Assembly: GCF_045063725.1 (NCBI RefSeq)
Contig: NZ_CP173695.1
DNA: 64,000 nt
From: Sellimonas catena
GTDB lineage: Bacteria > Bacillota > Clostridia > Lachnospirales > Lachnospiraceae
Reading direction: 5' to 3' (one strand)
Shown: piece after piece, positions 1-8,510 of the stretch
How positions within the stretch are numbered: position 1 is the stretch's first letter
How the letters are laid out: every line of letters begins with the position of its first letter
Notes under the pieces: generated by a model
The model's input: only the letters and a program-made list of their open reading frames with translations
What the model was told of the DNA's origin: nothing
Database searches by the model: none
Made by a program: the position numbers and the translations under genes

Positions 1-15
1 GCCTTATTACTTCCC

Positions 16-62
16 ACCATATCACACCCAAGTGCGAAAACCGCACTTATTTGTGATATGGT
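16..62 (-). repeat. Two-tier inverted repeat at the rlmH stop codon
   Basis: An 11-bp perfect outer stem (16-26 with 52-62) encloses a 7-bp perfect inner stem (30-36 with 42-48), separated by 3-nt internal loops. The outer arm lies inside the last codons of rlmH, so the hairpin forms at the 3' end of that transcript. No clear U-run follows, so it may act as a processing or stability element rather than a classical terminator. Confidence 0.7.
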
Positions 63-526
63 ACTCCATTGATAATCCGATATCCTCTGTATATCTGTTC
101 CAGCAGTACCACCCGCATGAGCTGATGCGGGAATGTCATCTTTGAAAAACTTAATGCATAGTCTGAGCGTCTCAGAACGTCTTTTCCCAGTCCGATAGAG
201 CCTCCGATCACAAAGGCGATGCTGCTGGTTCCCTGTATCCCGAGCTGTTCGATCTTTTTTGCAAATTCTTCCGATGTCAGCATTTTCCCTGCGATTTCCA
301 GCGTAATCACATACATATCGTCCCGAATGTACTTTAAGATCCGCTCCCCTTCTTTATCACGGATGCTTTCTTCCACCGCTTCACTGGCCTGATCCGGTGT
401 CTTCTCGTCGGCCACTTCAACGATCTCCAGCTTGCAGTATCGCGAAAGCCGCTTACTGTATTCTGCGATGGCATCTTTCAGATATTTCTCTTTGATTTTT
501 CCTACAGTAATCAGTGTTATTTTCAC
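47..526 (-). CDS. rlmH: 23S rRNA (pseudouridine1915-N3)-methyltransferase RlmH
   Basis: At 159 residues this is the normal full length of the RlmH family (COG1576, SPOUT fold). RlmH uses S-adenosylmethionine to methylate pseudouridine 1915 in helix 69 of 23S rRNA on the assembled ribosome. The N-terminus MKITLITVGKIKEKYL and the C-terminal knot region with FVIGGSIGLG and SFSKMTFPHQLMRVVLLEQIYR, ending in PYHK, are characteristic. The ATG is preceded by AAGGAG at good spacing. It follows the acyltransferase gene by about 40 nt on the same strand and may be co-transcribed with it. The identification is by clear family motifs. Confidence 0.97.
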   Translation of the reverse strand: MKITLITVGKIKEKYLKDAIAEYSKRLSRYCKLEIVEVADEKTPDQASEAVEESIRDKEGERILKYIRDDMYVITLEIAGKMLTSEEFAKKIEQLGIQGTSSIAFVIGGSIGLGKDVLRRSDYALSFSKMTFPHQLMRVVLLEQIYRGYRIINGVPYHK

Positions 527-563
527 CTTGTTCTCCTTTTTCTCTTTTACTCCAATGCTCCAT

Positions 564-1604
564 TTACGGAACGATGTATTTCAATACCGGAATCTTTTTC
601 AAAATCAGTACCAGTACCACACAGATTCCATAGATCACAAACGGCATAACAAGCCGCCACCACCCGGACTCCATGCTGAGGCCCGTCGCATCCTGGAGGA
701 TACGGAAAACGATCATATGCATCAGATAGACACCAAATCCGGTTCCGGCAAGAGTGGTGACAATCCGGCGGATCTTCGGAGTATTTTCCAGCTTGTCCCA
801 TGGTCCGTACTTCGCTGCCACAAAGACTCCGACTGCCAGAAAGACCGCCGGAAATTTCATGTATCCCCAGAAAGTCTGATCCAGTCCGGCGCTTTCTGAT
901 GATCCAAGAATCGTACTTCCAAACCGGATTCCTGCCCCTGCAAGGCCAAGGATATAGAAAAGAATTCTTGTCTTTCGTGTCATGTCAGTCGTTGCAAGCA
1001 GATACCCTAGAATGACATACAGAATATATCCGCCTGCCACAGGGATCTGTATTGATCCGTTCATCGGGATCTGAAACACAATACAGCAGACCGGGTAAAC
1101 AGAATAAACCAAAAACGCCAACCCCGCCATATAAAGCAGAATATGCTTGTAATCTTTCAAAAGCGACAGTACCGGCATGGAAAGGTAAACCATAAACAGC
1201 GGAATGAAAAACCAGTACACATTCTCGGCTGTTGTATTGGTAAACAGGCTGACGATACTGGACAAACCCGGCTCGAATTCCATCTGTTGAAACTGGATTT
1301 TGTATGCCAGACTGATCAGCGTCCATGCGGCAAATGGAATCCCTGTCTTCAAAAACCTCTTTTTGAAGAAGACTCTGGTCAGATATTTATCCCGGTAGTC
1401 CAGAAGCGTCGCTCCGGATATCATAAAATAGACCGGAACCGCCCAGTATGCAATCGTTTCAATCACCATGCTCTGTCTCCATGCGGCTGTATCGGAATAC
1501 TGGTGCGCAATCCCGTTGCAATGCATAAAAATCACGCACAGACATGCAAGTATATTTAAAATATCAATATACAATAATCGTTTTTTCTGTTGTGTTTTCC
1601 CCAT
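564..1604 (-). CDS. Membrane acyltransferase, acyltransferase-3 family
   Basis: A 346-residue polytopic membrane protein of the acyltransferase-3 (OafA/YrhL/WecH-like) family. The N-terminal segment RLLYIDILNILACLCVIFMH carries the conserved histidine of the first membrane helix, and about ten hydrophobic segments follow, as usual for the family. These enzymes O-acetylate sugars, peptidoglycan or exopolysaccharide at the membrane. The substrate cannot be read from the sequence, and no polysaccharide genes are nearby. The start ATG has GGAGGAAAAAGGA directly upstream. It lies 21 nt after helD and before rlmH on the same strand. Confidence 0.85.
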   Translation of the reverse strand: MGKTQQKKRLLYIDILNILACLCVIFMHCNGIAHQYSDTAAWRQSMVIETIAYWAVPVYFMISGATLLDYRDKYLTRVFFKKRFLKTGIPFAAWTLISLAYKIQFQQMEFEPGLSSIVSLFTNTTAENVYWFFIPLFMVYLSMPVLSLLKDYKHILLYMAGLAFLVYSVYPVCCIVFQIPMNGSIQIPVAGGYILYVILGYLLATTDMTRKTRILFYILGLAGAGIRFGSTILGSSESAGLDQTFWGYMKFPAVFLAVGVFVAAKYGPWDKLENTPKIRRIVTTLAGTGFGVYLMHMIVFRILQDATGLSMESGWWRLVMPFVIYGICVVLVLILKKIPVLKYIVP

Positions 1605-1625
1605 TCCTTTTTCCTCCGTCCGGAA

Positions 1626-3668
1626 TCAGACTCTGTACACGTAAAGCTCATGCAGTGCTCTCGTAGCGCAGATGTACTCTGCCTGTCTGGTCAGGCCCGT
1701 CTGCTCCTTACAAGCCGCAGTAAATACCTGGTCAAATTCCAGACCTTTGGCCATGTAAAACGTTGTAACCGTCAGACCGCGTCCGAATCTGGAGCTGTCC
1801 CGGTCAATATAATGAACCTGATCTGTCTTTTCCCGGATGTTCTCATAAATCTCTTTTGCTTCCTGTTCTGTCATGGTAAGCACCGCCGCTGTCTCATAGC
1901 CGTCCGGTCCGGTTTTTACCTGTTTCAAAATCTGAGAGGTACGTTCTTCCCCGGATGAGAACTCTGCTTCTTCCACCGCCTTTCCATGCCGGTCCAGAAG
2001 ATCTGTCTCTTTGATGCCGCCGAGTGTTTCTGCATATCTGGCAATCTCCACGGTATTGCGGTAGCTTTTGTTCATCTCGATCTTTCTGAAGTGTTTTCCC
2101 AGGATCTGCGGAAGAAATTGTGTCACATCATTTTGCTCTTCCTCCATCGTCTGCGCCCGGTCTCCCAAAATCGTCATCGGACAGGAAAATAGAAGGGAGA
2201 GAATCGTATACTGCAGGTAGGAATAGTCCTGCATTTCATCCACTACCAGATGCCGGATCTGGTCCTGTCTTCCGGCCCCTTCAAGTCGGTATTTTAAATA
2301 CAGCACCGGATAGACATCCTCATAAGAAAGATATCTTCTGTCATACGGGACATCCGGAAGCAGAGGAAGTCCCTGTTCTTCCAGAAACCAGTTATAGATC
2401 TTATAGACATCCACTGTCGTATACATGGCATTAAACTTCGTCCGCAGCTTCTCCACCTCTTCTTCCGACAGTTCCGTACTGTATCTGGTTTCGTATTCAT
2501 CTACAAAATATTCCATGATTGCTCCCATCCTCGCAAGGACAGGAACTTCCTGGAATTTGAAATAAAAGAGACGGATCATCTCTTCCTCTGTCTTTTCCAG
2601 ACCACGGAAATGAACACCCTTCAGATTGACAAGCCATTCTTCCAGCTGTGCCAGAAATCCTTCCATCGCTCCAATACAGTCTCTGGACTGCTTCCACTGA
2701 CAGCGTTTCCAGTCTGCTTCATCCATTCCTGCAAGCCGGTGCTCGATCTGATGATACCGGTCTTCACAGTCCGGAACAATCTTTTTCAGCTCCCGGTACG
2801 CAAACAGATCCAGACTCATTTCCCGGATATTCTCTTCTCCGAGTTCCGGAAGGATATGGGAAATGTAATCGGAAAATACACTGTTCGGTGAAAGCACCAG
2901 TATACTTGACGATTTCAGGTGCTTCCGGTCATGGTATAAAAGATAGGCGATCCGGTGGAGAGCCACCGACGTTTTCCCGCTGCCGGCTGCTCCCTGAATC
3001 ACCAGGATCTTATCGTTGGTATTCCGGATAATCGCATTCTGCTCTTTCTGAATCGTCCGGACAATATTTTTCAGCTGTACATCGCTGTTTGTTCCAAGCT
3101 CCTGCTTTAGAATCTCATCATCGATTTTGACATCGCTTTCAAATCCATAGACCAGTTTTCCTCTTCGGATCTTATACTGCCACTTGGATGTGATTTCTCC
3201 CTCCAGCTTTCCTGCCGGTGCTTCGTAAAAGGCCGGTCCTTTATCATAATCATAAAACAGGCCGCTTACCGGAGCTCTCCAATCATAAATCAACGGAACT
3301 TTTCCTGCTTCTTCTGCAAAATTCCCGATTCCGATGTAAAATACTTCCGGCTCGTCGTCTCCGTCATAGCAGAAATCCACTCTGCCGAAAAAAGGAGAAT
3401 CCAACATTTTTTCGTATCTCGCCTTCAGACGCAGAGAATCCTGATTCGCATTGACACGCTGAAGAAGAGCCTGCTGATTATCATAATCTTCGTAGCCATA
3501 CTGGTCCATCTCTGTATAATTTTCCCAGTAATATTCATGCATGCTCTCGATGTCTTTCTGCCCGGCTGTAATCTCCTCGTCCATCTGTGCAATTTTCTTT
3601 GTCAGTTTTTCTATGATTTCATCTAAAAAGTTCATGCTTTCCAATGTTGTTTCCTTCTTTGCTGTCAC
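1626..3668 (-). CDS. helD: HelD-like RNA polymerase recycling ATPase / UvrD-like helicase
   Basis: A 680-residue superfamily-1 ATPase. The N-terminal 100 residues are strongly charged and predicted coiled coil, matching the arm with which HelD enters the RNA polymerase channels. Walker A is GAAGSGKT at about residues 226-233, Walker B is VVDEMQDYS, and a C-terminal TTFYMAKGLEFDQV helicase motif is present. HelD releases stalled or post-termination RNA polymerase from nucleic acid. The reading frame begins with GTG at 3668 (MTAKKETTLES), with a modest AGGA upstream. An internal ATG at 3635 is the alternative. Length and motif order fit HelD better than UvrD or PcrA. Confidence 0.88.
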   Translation of the reverse strand: MTAKKETTLESMNFLDEIIEKLTKKIAQMDEEITAGQKDIESMHEYYWENYTEMDQYGYEDYDNQQALLQRVNANQDSLRLKARYEKMLDSPFFGRVDFCYDGDDEPEVFYIGIGNFAEEAGKVPLIYDWRAPVSGLFYDYDKGPAFYEAPAGKLEGEITSKWQYKIRRGKLVYGFESDVKIDDEILKQELGTNSDVQLKNIVRTIQKEQNAIIRNTNDKILVIQGAAGSGKTSVALHRIAYLLYHDRKHLKSSSILVLSPNSVFSDYISHILPELGEENIREMSLDLFAYRELKKIVPDCEDRYHQIEHRLAGMDEADWKRCQWKQSRDCIGAMEGFLAQLEEWLVNLKGVHFRGLEKTEEEMIRLFYFKFQEVPVLARMGAIMEYFVDEYETRYSTELSEEEVEKLRTKFNAMYTTVDVYKIYNWFLEEQGLPLLPDVPYDRRYLSYEDVYPVLYLKYRLEGAGRQDQIRHLVVDEMQDYSYLQYTILSLLFSCPMTILGDRAQTMEEEQNDVTQFLPQILGKHFRKIEMNKSYRNTVEIARYAETLGGIKETDLLDRHGKAVEEAEFSSGEERTSQILKQVKTGPDGYETAAVLTMTEQEAKEIYENIREKTDQVHYIDRDSSRFGRGLTVTTFYMAKGLEFDQVFTAACKEQTGLTRQAEYICATRALHELYVYRV

Positions 3669-3698
3669 GTTTCCTACCCCATTTACTAATTTCAGTCT

Positions 3699-4640
3699 CT
3701 AGTCTGCCTTCCCTTTTATTTTTTCTTTTAAACCATCATAAAACTGTTCTGAAAGCGGAACCGGCACTCCAAGCTCTTTTGCCGTCTTAATCAGGTATCC
3801 TCCGAATGTCTCAAATTCGGATGGGCGCCCCGCTTCCACATCCCGCTTCAGGGAACTGGTAGATCCTTCATTCAGCCCCAGAAATCTCGTATATTCTTCA
3901 TCAATATAATGTTCCCTGATGTGGACTCCGGCTGCTTCTGCCACAGCCAGTGCCTCCTCAAGTAATGTATGAAATTCTCTTCTTCTGTCTTCGTGGTCAC
4001 GGATATTCTCCACAGTTTCCAGATAATACGCCGTAATGACGTTGTAAGCACAATTAAAAATATACTTCTCCCACACCGCCTGTCTGACATCCTCATATAC
4101 TTCGCAGTCGATTCCTGCCGTCCGGAGAACTCTGAAAACCTCCTGCGCTGCTTCCTTCTCCTGCGGATCAGACGCTCCAAGGATAATTTTTGTATATTGT
4201 CCAAGCTGTGTGATGGAATAATCTTTATTTGCGGCGGCAGTCGTGTAGATTACGGAATCTACGACCAGTCCTTTTCCCAGATACTCCCGCACCCTCTGTG
4301 CGGTGTCCGCGCCGTTCATCACAGGCACAATGATCGTATGTTCATCCACACAGGAAGCAAGAGTGCTGCATACTTCCTCCAGCGCATAGGTCTTGACACA
4401 GAGAAAAATCAGATCCTGTACCGCTCCTGCTTCTGACGCGCTCTCCAGGACGGCTGCGGCTCTGGTTACCATTTCCCCGTTATAATCACTGTGAAGCACT
4501 ACTCCATGCTCTCTGAGAGCCTCTCCACGTTTTCCTCTTGCAATCAGTGTCAGGTTACTATATTTCTGTCCGGTCATCCCGGCGAGGTATCCGCCTACGC
4601 CTCCAATACCGACGATCATCATCTTTTTTTCTTCCATCAT
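3699..4640 (-). CDS. panE: 2-dehydropantoate 2-reductase family protein
   Basis: A 313-residue ketopantoate reductase (PanE/ApbA) family enzyme. The N-terminal Rossmann motif GIGGVGGYLAG binds NADPH. The C-terminal helical domain carries the family pattern around KYIFNCAYNVITAYY and LKRDVEAGRPSEFE. It would reduce 2-dehydropantoate to pantoate for coenzyme A synthesis, but this family also includes reductases of other 2-oxo acids. No panB, panC or panD is nearby, so the pantothenate role is inferred. Two adjacent ATG codons (4640 and 4637) follow GAGGTGG. A sigma-A promoter lies upstream at 4674-4702, so it appears to be transcribed independently of the alcohol dehydrogenase. Confidence 0.85.
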   Translation of the reverse strand: MMEEKKMMIVGIGGVGGYLAGMTGQKYSNLTLIARGKRGEALREHGVVLHSDYNGEMVTRAAAVLESASEAGAVQDLIFLCVKTYALEEVCSTLASCVDEHTIIVPVMNGADTAQRVREYLGKGLVVDSVIYTTAAANKDYSITQLGQYTKIILGASDPQEKEAAQEVFRVLRTAGIDCEVYEDVRQAVWEKYIFNCAYNVITAYYLETVENIRDHEDRRREFHTLLEEALAVAEAAGVHIREHYIDEEYTRFLGLNEGSTSSLKRDVEAGRPSEFETFGGYLIKTAKELGVPVPLSEQFYDGLKEKIKGKAD

Positions 4641-4673
4641 TCAAGCCACCTCTTGTATTATATGTATCTTACT

Positions 4674-4702
4674 ATTATACCCTATTTTCTTTCTCTTTCC
4701 AA
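4674..4702 (-). promoter_or_regulatory. Sigma-A promoter for panE
   Basis: TTGGAA (4697-4702), a 17-bp spacer and TATAAT (4674-4679) on the minus strand, about 35 bp upstream of the panE start. Confidence 0.65.
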
Positions 4703-4703
4703 G

Positions 4704-4730
4704 AAAAAAGGCCGAAACTTCCGGTCCTTT
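4704..4730 (-). terminator. Second terminator after the first Fe-ADH
   Basis: A short GC hairpin (GGxCCG with CGGxCC) followed by six U on the minus strand. It sits just past the stronger terminator at 4741-4786 and immediately before the panE promoter. Confidence 0.5.
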
Positions 4731-4740
4731 GCAGAGTAAC

Positions 4741-4786
4741 AAAAAAGACACGGAAGTTTGCAGCTGTCCTCCAAGCTTTCGTGTCT
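4741..4786 (-). terminator. Rho-independent terminator of the first Fe-ADH
   Basis: On the minus strand AGACACG pairs with CGTGTCT, the stem is extended by AAG/CTT after one mismatch, and a run of U follows. It lies about 30 nt past the stop codon. Confidence 0.8.
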
Positions 4787-4814
4787 CCTTTTACATCTCA
4801 TTCTGTTTTTCCTG

Positions 4815-5978
4815 CTACAGTGCCTCCAGATAAATCCGGCGTACCTCTTCCTCGGTAAATACTTTCGGATGATTCTGAATGCTGGCTGCGGAAACTTTAA
4901 ATGCATTTTTAGTCATCCATTCCACGTCTTCCGCAAGCACTCCTTCTCTGGAAAGGGTCGTGCGAAGATCGAGGCAATCCAGAAGATGTTCAATCACACT
5001 CACACAGTCATTCTCGTTTGTTCCTCCCAGGCATTTGGAAATCACTGCAAATTTCTCCGGCGCCGCATCGATTGTCCTGCGGTAAATGACAGGAGTCAGA
5101 GCAGCAAGTCCTCTTCCATGGGTGATATTGCGCATACCGCTTGCCGGATGTTCCAGGCCATGCGGTGCTGTTACTCCTGCCTGATGAATCACCATGCCTC
5201 CATAGGTACTTGCAAGAGAAACCGCGCTCCATGCATCCATATTCATTTTGGACGGTTCTGTCATCCCCTGCTTTTTCTCCTCGTAAATTGTCAGCAGGTT
5301 ATTCCCGATCAGTCGGATACCTTCCAGTGCAGTAATTTCCGTGATCGGGTCACAGATCTTGCTCAGATAAGCTTCCATACAATGGCAGAGTGCATCAAAT
5401 CCGACGGATGCCAGAACAGAAGCCGGCATTGTCGTCATCAGTTCCGGATCAATGATGGATGCCTTTGCAATAACCGCGTTATCCCGAAGAGACTTCTTGT
5501 CTTTTGTCTCATCCTCTGTCAGAACCGCAAAGCAGTTTCCTTCGCTTCCGGTTCCGCATGTCGTCGGAACAAGAATCAGCGGAAGGGCTTTCTCTCCTTT
5601 TTTTATCCCGTAAATATAGTCAAAAATATTTCCTTCATTGCAGGCGGCAAATGCCACTGCCTTACTGCAGTCCATAATGCTTCCGCCTCCCAGGCCGACG
5701 ATCACATCACAACCTTCTTCTTTCGCAACAGCTGCACCCTTCATGGCTGTAGAGGCAAGGGGATTTGGCTCCGCCTTGTCAAAGATCACGACTTCCAGGC
5801 CCTCTTTTTCCAGAAGCGCCTTTGCCCGGTCAAGAAGCCCGGTTCGCTTTGTACTGTTCTGTCCTGTAACAATCATTGCCTTGCGCCCGTATTTTGCAGT
5901 CTCCTTTCCCAGCTCTTCTGTCTTTCCGGCACCAAAAATCAGATTGACCGGAAGATAATGGTTAAATTGTGTCAGCAT
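4815..5978 (-). CDS. Iron-containing alcohol dehydrogenase (first copy)
   Basis: A 387-residue group III (iron-containing) alcohol dehydrogenase. The NAD(P) region is seen in GLGGGSIMDCSKA, and the metal-binding signature follows in FDALCHCMEAYLS and HGLEHPASG, containing the family histidines. Such enzymes interconvert aldehydes and alcohols (ethanol, butanol, lactaldehyde or propanediol types). The exact substrate cannot be assigned. The start has AGGAGG directly upstream. The gene lies downstream of the NfnAB pair, separated by a roughly 98-nt gap with an imperfect hairpin, and it ends at tandem terminators. A second member of the family lies at 8511-9692, flanking NfnAB on the other side. 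Confidence 0.9.
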   Translation of the reverse strand: MLTQFNHYLPVNLIFGAGKTEELGKETAKYGRKAMIVTGQNSTKRTGLLDRAKALLEKEGLEVVIFDKAEPNPLASTAMKGAAVAKEEGCDVIVGLGGGSIMDCSKAVAFAACNEGNIFDYIYGIKKGEKALPLILVPTTCGTGSEGNCFAVLTEDETKDKKSLRDNAVIAKASIIDPELMTTMPASVLASVGFDALCHCMEAYLSKICDPITEITALEGIRLIGNNLLTIYEEKKQGMTEPSKMNMDAWSAVSLASTYGGMVIHQAGVTAPHGLEHPASGMRNITHGRGLAALTPVIYRRTIDAAPEKFAVISKCLGGTNENDCVSVIEHLLDCLDLRTTLSREGVLAEDVEWMTKNAFKVSAASIQNHPKVFTEEEVRRIYLEAL

Positions 5979-6075
5979 CTCGTTTCCTCCTGTTTTCCGC
6001 GCAGAAGATAAAATGGGACCGCAGATTCATATCTACAGCCCCATTGCTATCTTCGCTTCTCTATTTCTGTCGGTT

Positions 6076-7461
6076 TTATTTGTCTTTTAAGTATTCGTGG
6101 ATACCTTTTGCTCCGGCTTTTCCTGCACCCATGGCAAGGATAACCGTTGCCGCACCTGTTACAGCATCTCCACCGGCATAAACACCTTCTTTAGATGTCT
6201 TACCGAACTCTTCGTCTGCAACGATGCACTGCCACTTGTTGACTTCCAGGCCTTCTGTTGTAGAAGAAATCAGCGGGTTCGGGGAAGTTCCAAGAGACAT
6301 GATGACAGTATCAACATCCATCTCAAACTCAGATCCTTCAATGACAACCGGGCGTCTTCTTCCGGATGCGTCCGGCTCACCGAGTTCCATTCTTACACAC
6401 TTCATACCTTTTACCCATCCGTCTTCTGTCACGATTTCAGTCGGGTTTGTCAGAAGGTCAAAGATAACTCCTTCTTCTTTTGCATGATGAACTTCTTCCA
6501 CACGGGCTGGAAGCTCTTCTTCACTTCTTCTGTACACAATGTGTACTTCTGCTCCAAGACGAAGTGCTGTTCTCGCTGCATCCATTGCAACATTTCCACC
6601 ACCGATTACGGCTACTTTCTTTCCTGCAACAATCGGAGTATCGTAGCTGTCATCGAAAGCTTTCATCAGGTTGCTTCTTGTCAGGTACTCATTTGCGGAG
6701 AAGACACCGTTTGCTGTCTCACCCGGAATACCCATAAATTTCGGAAGTCCTGCACCGGACCCGATAAATACGGCCTCAAATCCTTCTTCTTCGATCAGCA
6801 TATCAATCGTTGTGGATTTACCGATTACAACGTTTGTTTCAAATTTAACACCGAGTTCTTTTACTTTCTCGATCTCTTTTGCAACAACTTTCTGTTTTGG
6901 AAGACGGAATTCCGGAATACCGTATACAAGTACACCGCCCAGTTCATGGAGTGCTTCGAATACAGTCACATCGTATCCCATCTTAGCAAGGTCGCCTGCG
7001 CATGTCAGGCCGGCCGGGCCGGAACCGATTACGGCAACTTTGTGTCCGTTTTTCACTTCTGCTCCAACCGGTTTGATGTCATGTTCCAGAGCGTAGTCCG
7101 CAACAAATCTCTCCAGTTTACCGATGGAAACCGGCTCGCCTTTAATACCGCGGATACATTTTCCTTCGCACTGTGTCTCCTGAGGACATACACGTCCGCA
7201 GATAGCCGGAAGTGCCGATGAAAGACCGATTGTCTTATATGCGCCCTCAAAATCGCCTTCTTTTACTTCTTTGATGAATGCCGGGATATTGATTGCTACC
7301 GGGCATCCCTGAATACATTTCGCATTTTTGCAGTTGATGCAGCGGGAAGCTTCTTCCATGGCTTCTTCTGCATTATATCCTAAACATACTTCTTCAAAGT
7401 TTGTAGCTCTCACCTTTGGATCCTGTTCACGGACCGGTACTTTCTTTAATACGTCTCCCAT
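6076..7461 (-). CDS. nfnB: NfnB / glutamate synthase small-subunit-like NADPH oxidoreductase
   Basis: About 461 residues of the GltD/NfnB family. An N-terminal cysteine-rich Fe-S domain (CINCKNAKCIQGCP, then CGRVCPQETQCEGKC) is followed by an FAD site (GSGPAGLTCAGDLAKMG) and a second dinucleotide site (GGGNVAMDAARTALRLG). With NfnA upstream it forms the NADH-dependent reduced ferredoxin:NADP+ oxidoreductase, which couples NADH and ferredoxin to NADPH. The start is taken as ATG 7461, two nt after the nfnA stop, with GGAGGT in the nfnA tail. A longer frame from 7488 is possible. It is often annotated gltA (homotetrameric glutamate synthase), but adjacency to nfnA favours the bifurcating role. 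Confidence 0.88.
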   Translation of the reverse strand: MGDVLKKVPVREQDPKVRATNFEEVCLGYNAEEAMEEASRCINCKNAKCIQGCPVAINIPAFIKEVKEGDFEGAYKTIGLSSALPAICGRVCPQETQCEGKCIRGIKGEPVSIGKLERFVADYALEHDIKPVGAEVKNGHKVAVIGSGPAGLTCAGDLAKMGYDVTVFEALHELGGVLVYGIPEFRLPKQKVVAKEIEKVKELGVKFETNVVIGKSTTIDMLIEEEGFEAVFIGSGAGLPKFMGIPGETANGVFSANEYLTRSNLMKAFDDSYDTPIVAGKKVAVIGGGNVAMDAARTALRLGAEVHIVYRRSEEELPARVEEVHHAKEEGVIFDLLTNPTEIVTEDGWVKGMKCVRMELGEPDASGRRRPVVIEGSEFEMDVDTVIMSLGTSPNPLISSTTEGLEVNKWQCIVADEEFGKTSKEGVYAGGDAVTGAATVILAMGAGKAGAKGIHEYLKDK

Positions 7462-7462
7462 T

Positions 7463-8353
7463 TTAATTGTCACCTCCACAATTTCCACATCCGCCGTGAT
7501 GTGTATTGCCTTCCTGCAGTCTCAGCATTGCTCTTCCTTCTTCTGTTCTATACATCTGCTGTCTCTTCATCGCTTCGTCAAAGTCTACAAGATGACCATC
7601 AAATTCCGGACCGTCTACGCATGCGAACTTCACTTCGTCGCCTACGTGCAGACGGCATGCACCGCACATTCCGGTACCGTCAACCATGATCGGGTTCATG
7701 CTGACGATCGTCGGAATTCCCAGATCCTTTGTCATGAGGCATGTGAATTTCATCATGATCATCGGTCCGATTGCAACACAGACATCATAATGCTTTCCTT
7801 CCTCTTTTACAAGCTTCTCCACCATGGAAGTAACCATGCCGGCATGTCCGTAGCTTCCATCGTCTGTGCAGACATAAACGTTACCTGCTACTGCCTTCAT
7901 CTCTTCTTCCATGATTACAAGATCTTTTGTCTTTGCACCGATGATGACATCTGCGTCAACGCCGTGCTCATGCAGCCATTTTACCTGCGGGTATACAGGC
8001 GCAGTTCCAAGACCGCCTGCCACGAACAGGATTTTTTTATTCTTTAATGTTTCCGGATCTTCGGAAATGAACTCGGACGGACGTCCAAGCGGTCCTGTGA
8101 AATCACGGAAATATTCTCCTTCTTTATACTCTGCCATTTTCTTAGTGGATGCTCCAACCACCTGTACTACAATTGTGATCGTTCCCTTTTCTCTATCGTA
8201 GTCACAAATTGTAAGCGGGATTCTCTCACCTTTTTCATCCATTTTTACAATGACAAACTGCCCCGGCTCGCAATGGCGCGCAACACGAGGAGCTTCCACA
8301 TCCATGAGAAAAATATTTTCTGCAAGGTCTTTTGCTTTTAAAATTTTGTACAT
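7463..8353 (-). CDS. nfnA: NfnA: sulfide/dihydroorotate dehydrogenase-like FAD/NAD-binding subunit
   Basis: A 296-residue ferredoxin-NADP reductase-like subunit. The FAD domain has RIPLTICDYD, the NAD domain has VAGGLGTAPVYPQ, and a C-terminal cysteine cluster (GMCGACRL and a later FAC) is typical of PyrK/NfnA [2Fe-2S] binding. It ends in a Cys/Gly-rich tail (HHGGCGNCGGDN). With NfnB it performs flavin-based electron bifurcation in the cytoplasm, balancing NADH, NADPH and ferredoxin pools. The start has AGGAGG upstream, and a sigma-A promoter lies at 8386-8414. It is the first gene of a two-gene unit whose second start is 2 nt from its stop. Confidence 0.88.
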   Translation of the reverse strand: MYKILKAKDLAENIFLMDVEAPRVARHCEPGQFVIVKMDEKGERIPLTICDYDREKGTITIVVQVVGASTKKMAEYKEGEYFRDFTGPLGRPSEFISEDPETLKNKKILFVAGGLGTAPVYPQVKWLHEHGVDADVIIGAKTKDLVIMEEEMKAVAGNVYVCTDDGSYGHAGMVTSMVEKLVKEEGKHYDVCVAIGPMIMMKFTCLMTKDLGIPTIVSMNPIMVDGTGMCGACRLHVGDEVKFACVDGPEFDGHLVDFDEAMKRQQMYRTEEGRAMLRLQEGNTHHGGCGNCGGDN

Positions 8354-8385
8354 CTCCCATGCCTCCTAATTGTTATACTTTAATT

Positions 8386-8414
8386 ATCATAAGATATTGT
8401 TCATAAAATATCAA
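8386..8414 (-). promoter_or_regulatory. Sigma-A promoter for nfnAB
   Basis: TTGATA (8409-8414), a 17-bp spacer and TATGAT (8386-8391) on the minus strand, about 33 bp upstream of the nfnA start. Confidence 0.65.
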
Positions 8415-8467
8415 GTAAATTCTTACAGGGAAACTGTTTTTTCGATAAGGAATTCACAATTTCGCCA

Positions 8468-8500
8468 AAAGGAAACCGCCGCTTCCGAAAAAGCGGCGGT
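8468..8500 (-). terminator. Terminator of the second Fe-ADH
   Basis: A perfect 10-bp GC-rich stem (8475-8484 with 8491-8500), a 6-nt loop, then a U-rich tail on the minus strand, 10 nt past the stop codon. Confidence 0.9.
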
Positions 8501-8510
8501 CATACGGTAT

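Noticed and set aside
4758..6011. Long plus-strand open frame (about 417 codons) opposite the first Fe-ADH
   Set aside because: It is antisense to a clear alcohol dehydrogenase, has no RBS and its translation is Cys/His/Phe-rich with no family resemblance.
6097..7221. Long plus-strand open frame (about 374 codons) opposite nfnB
   Set aside because: Shadow of the nfnB gene; Cys/Phe-rich composition and no RBS or homology.
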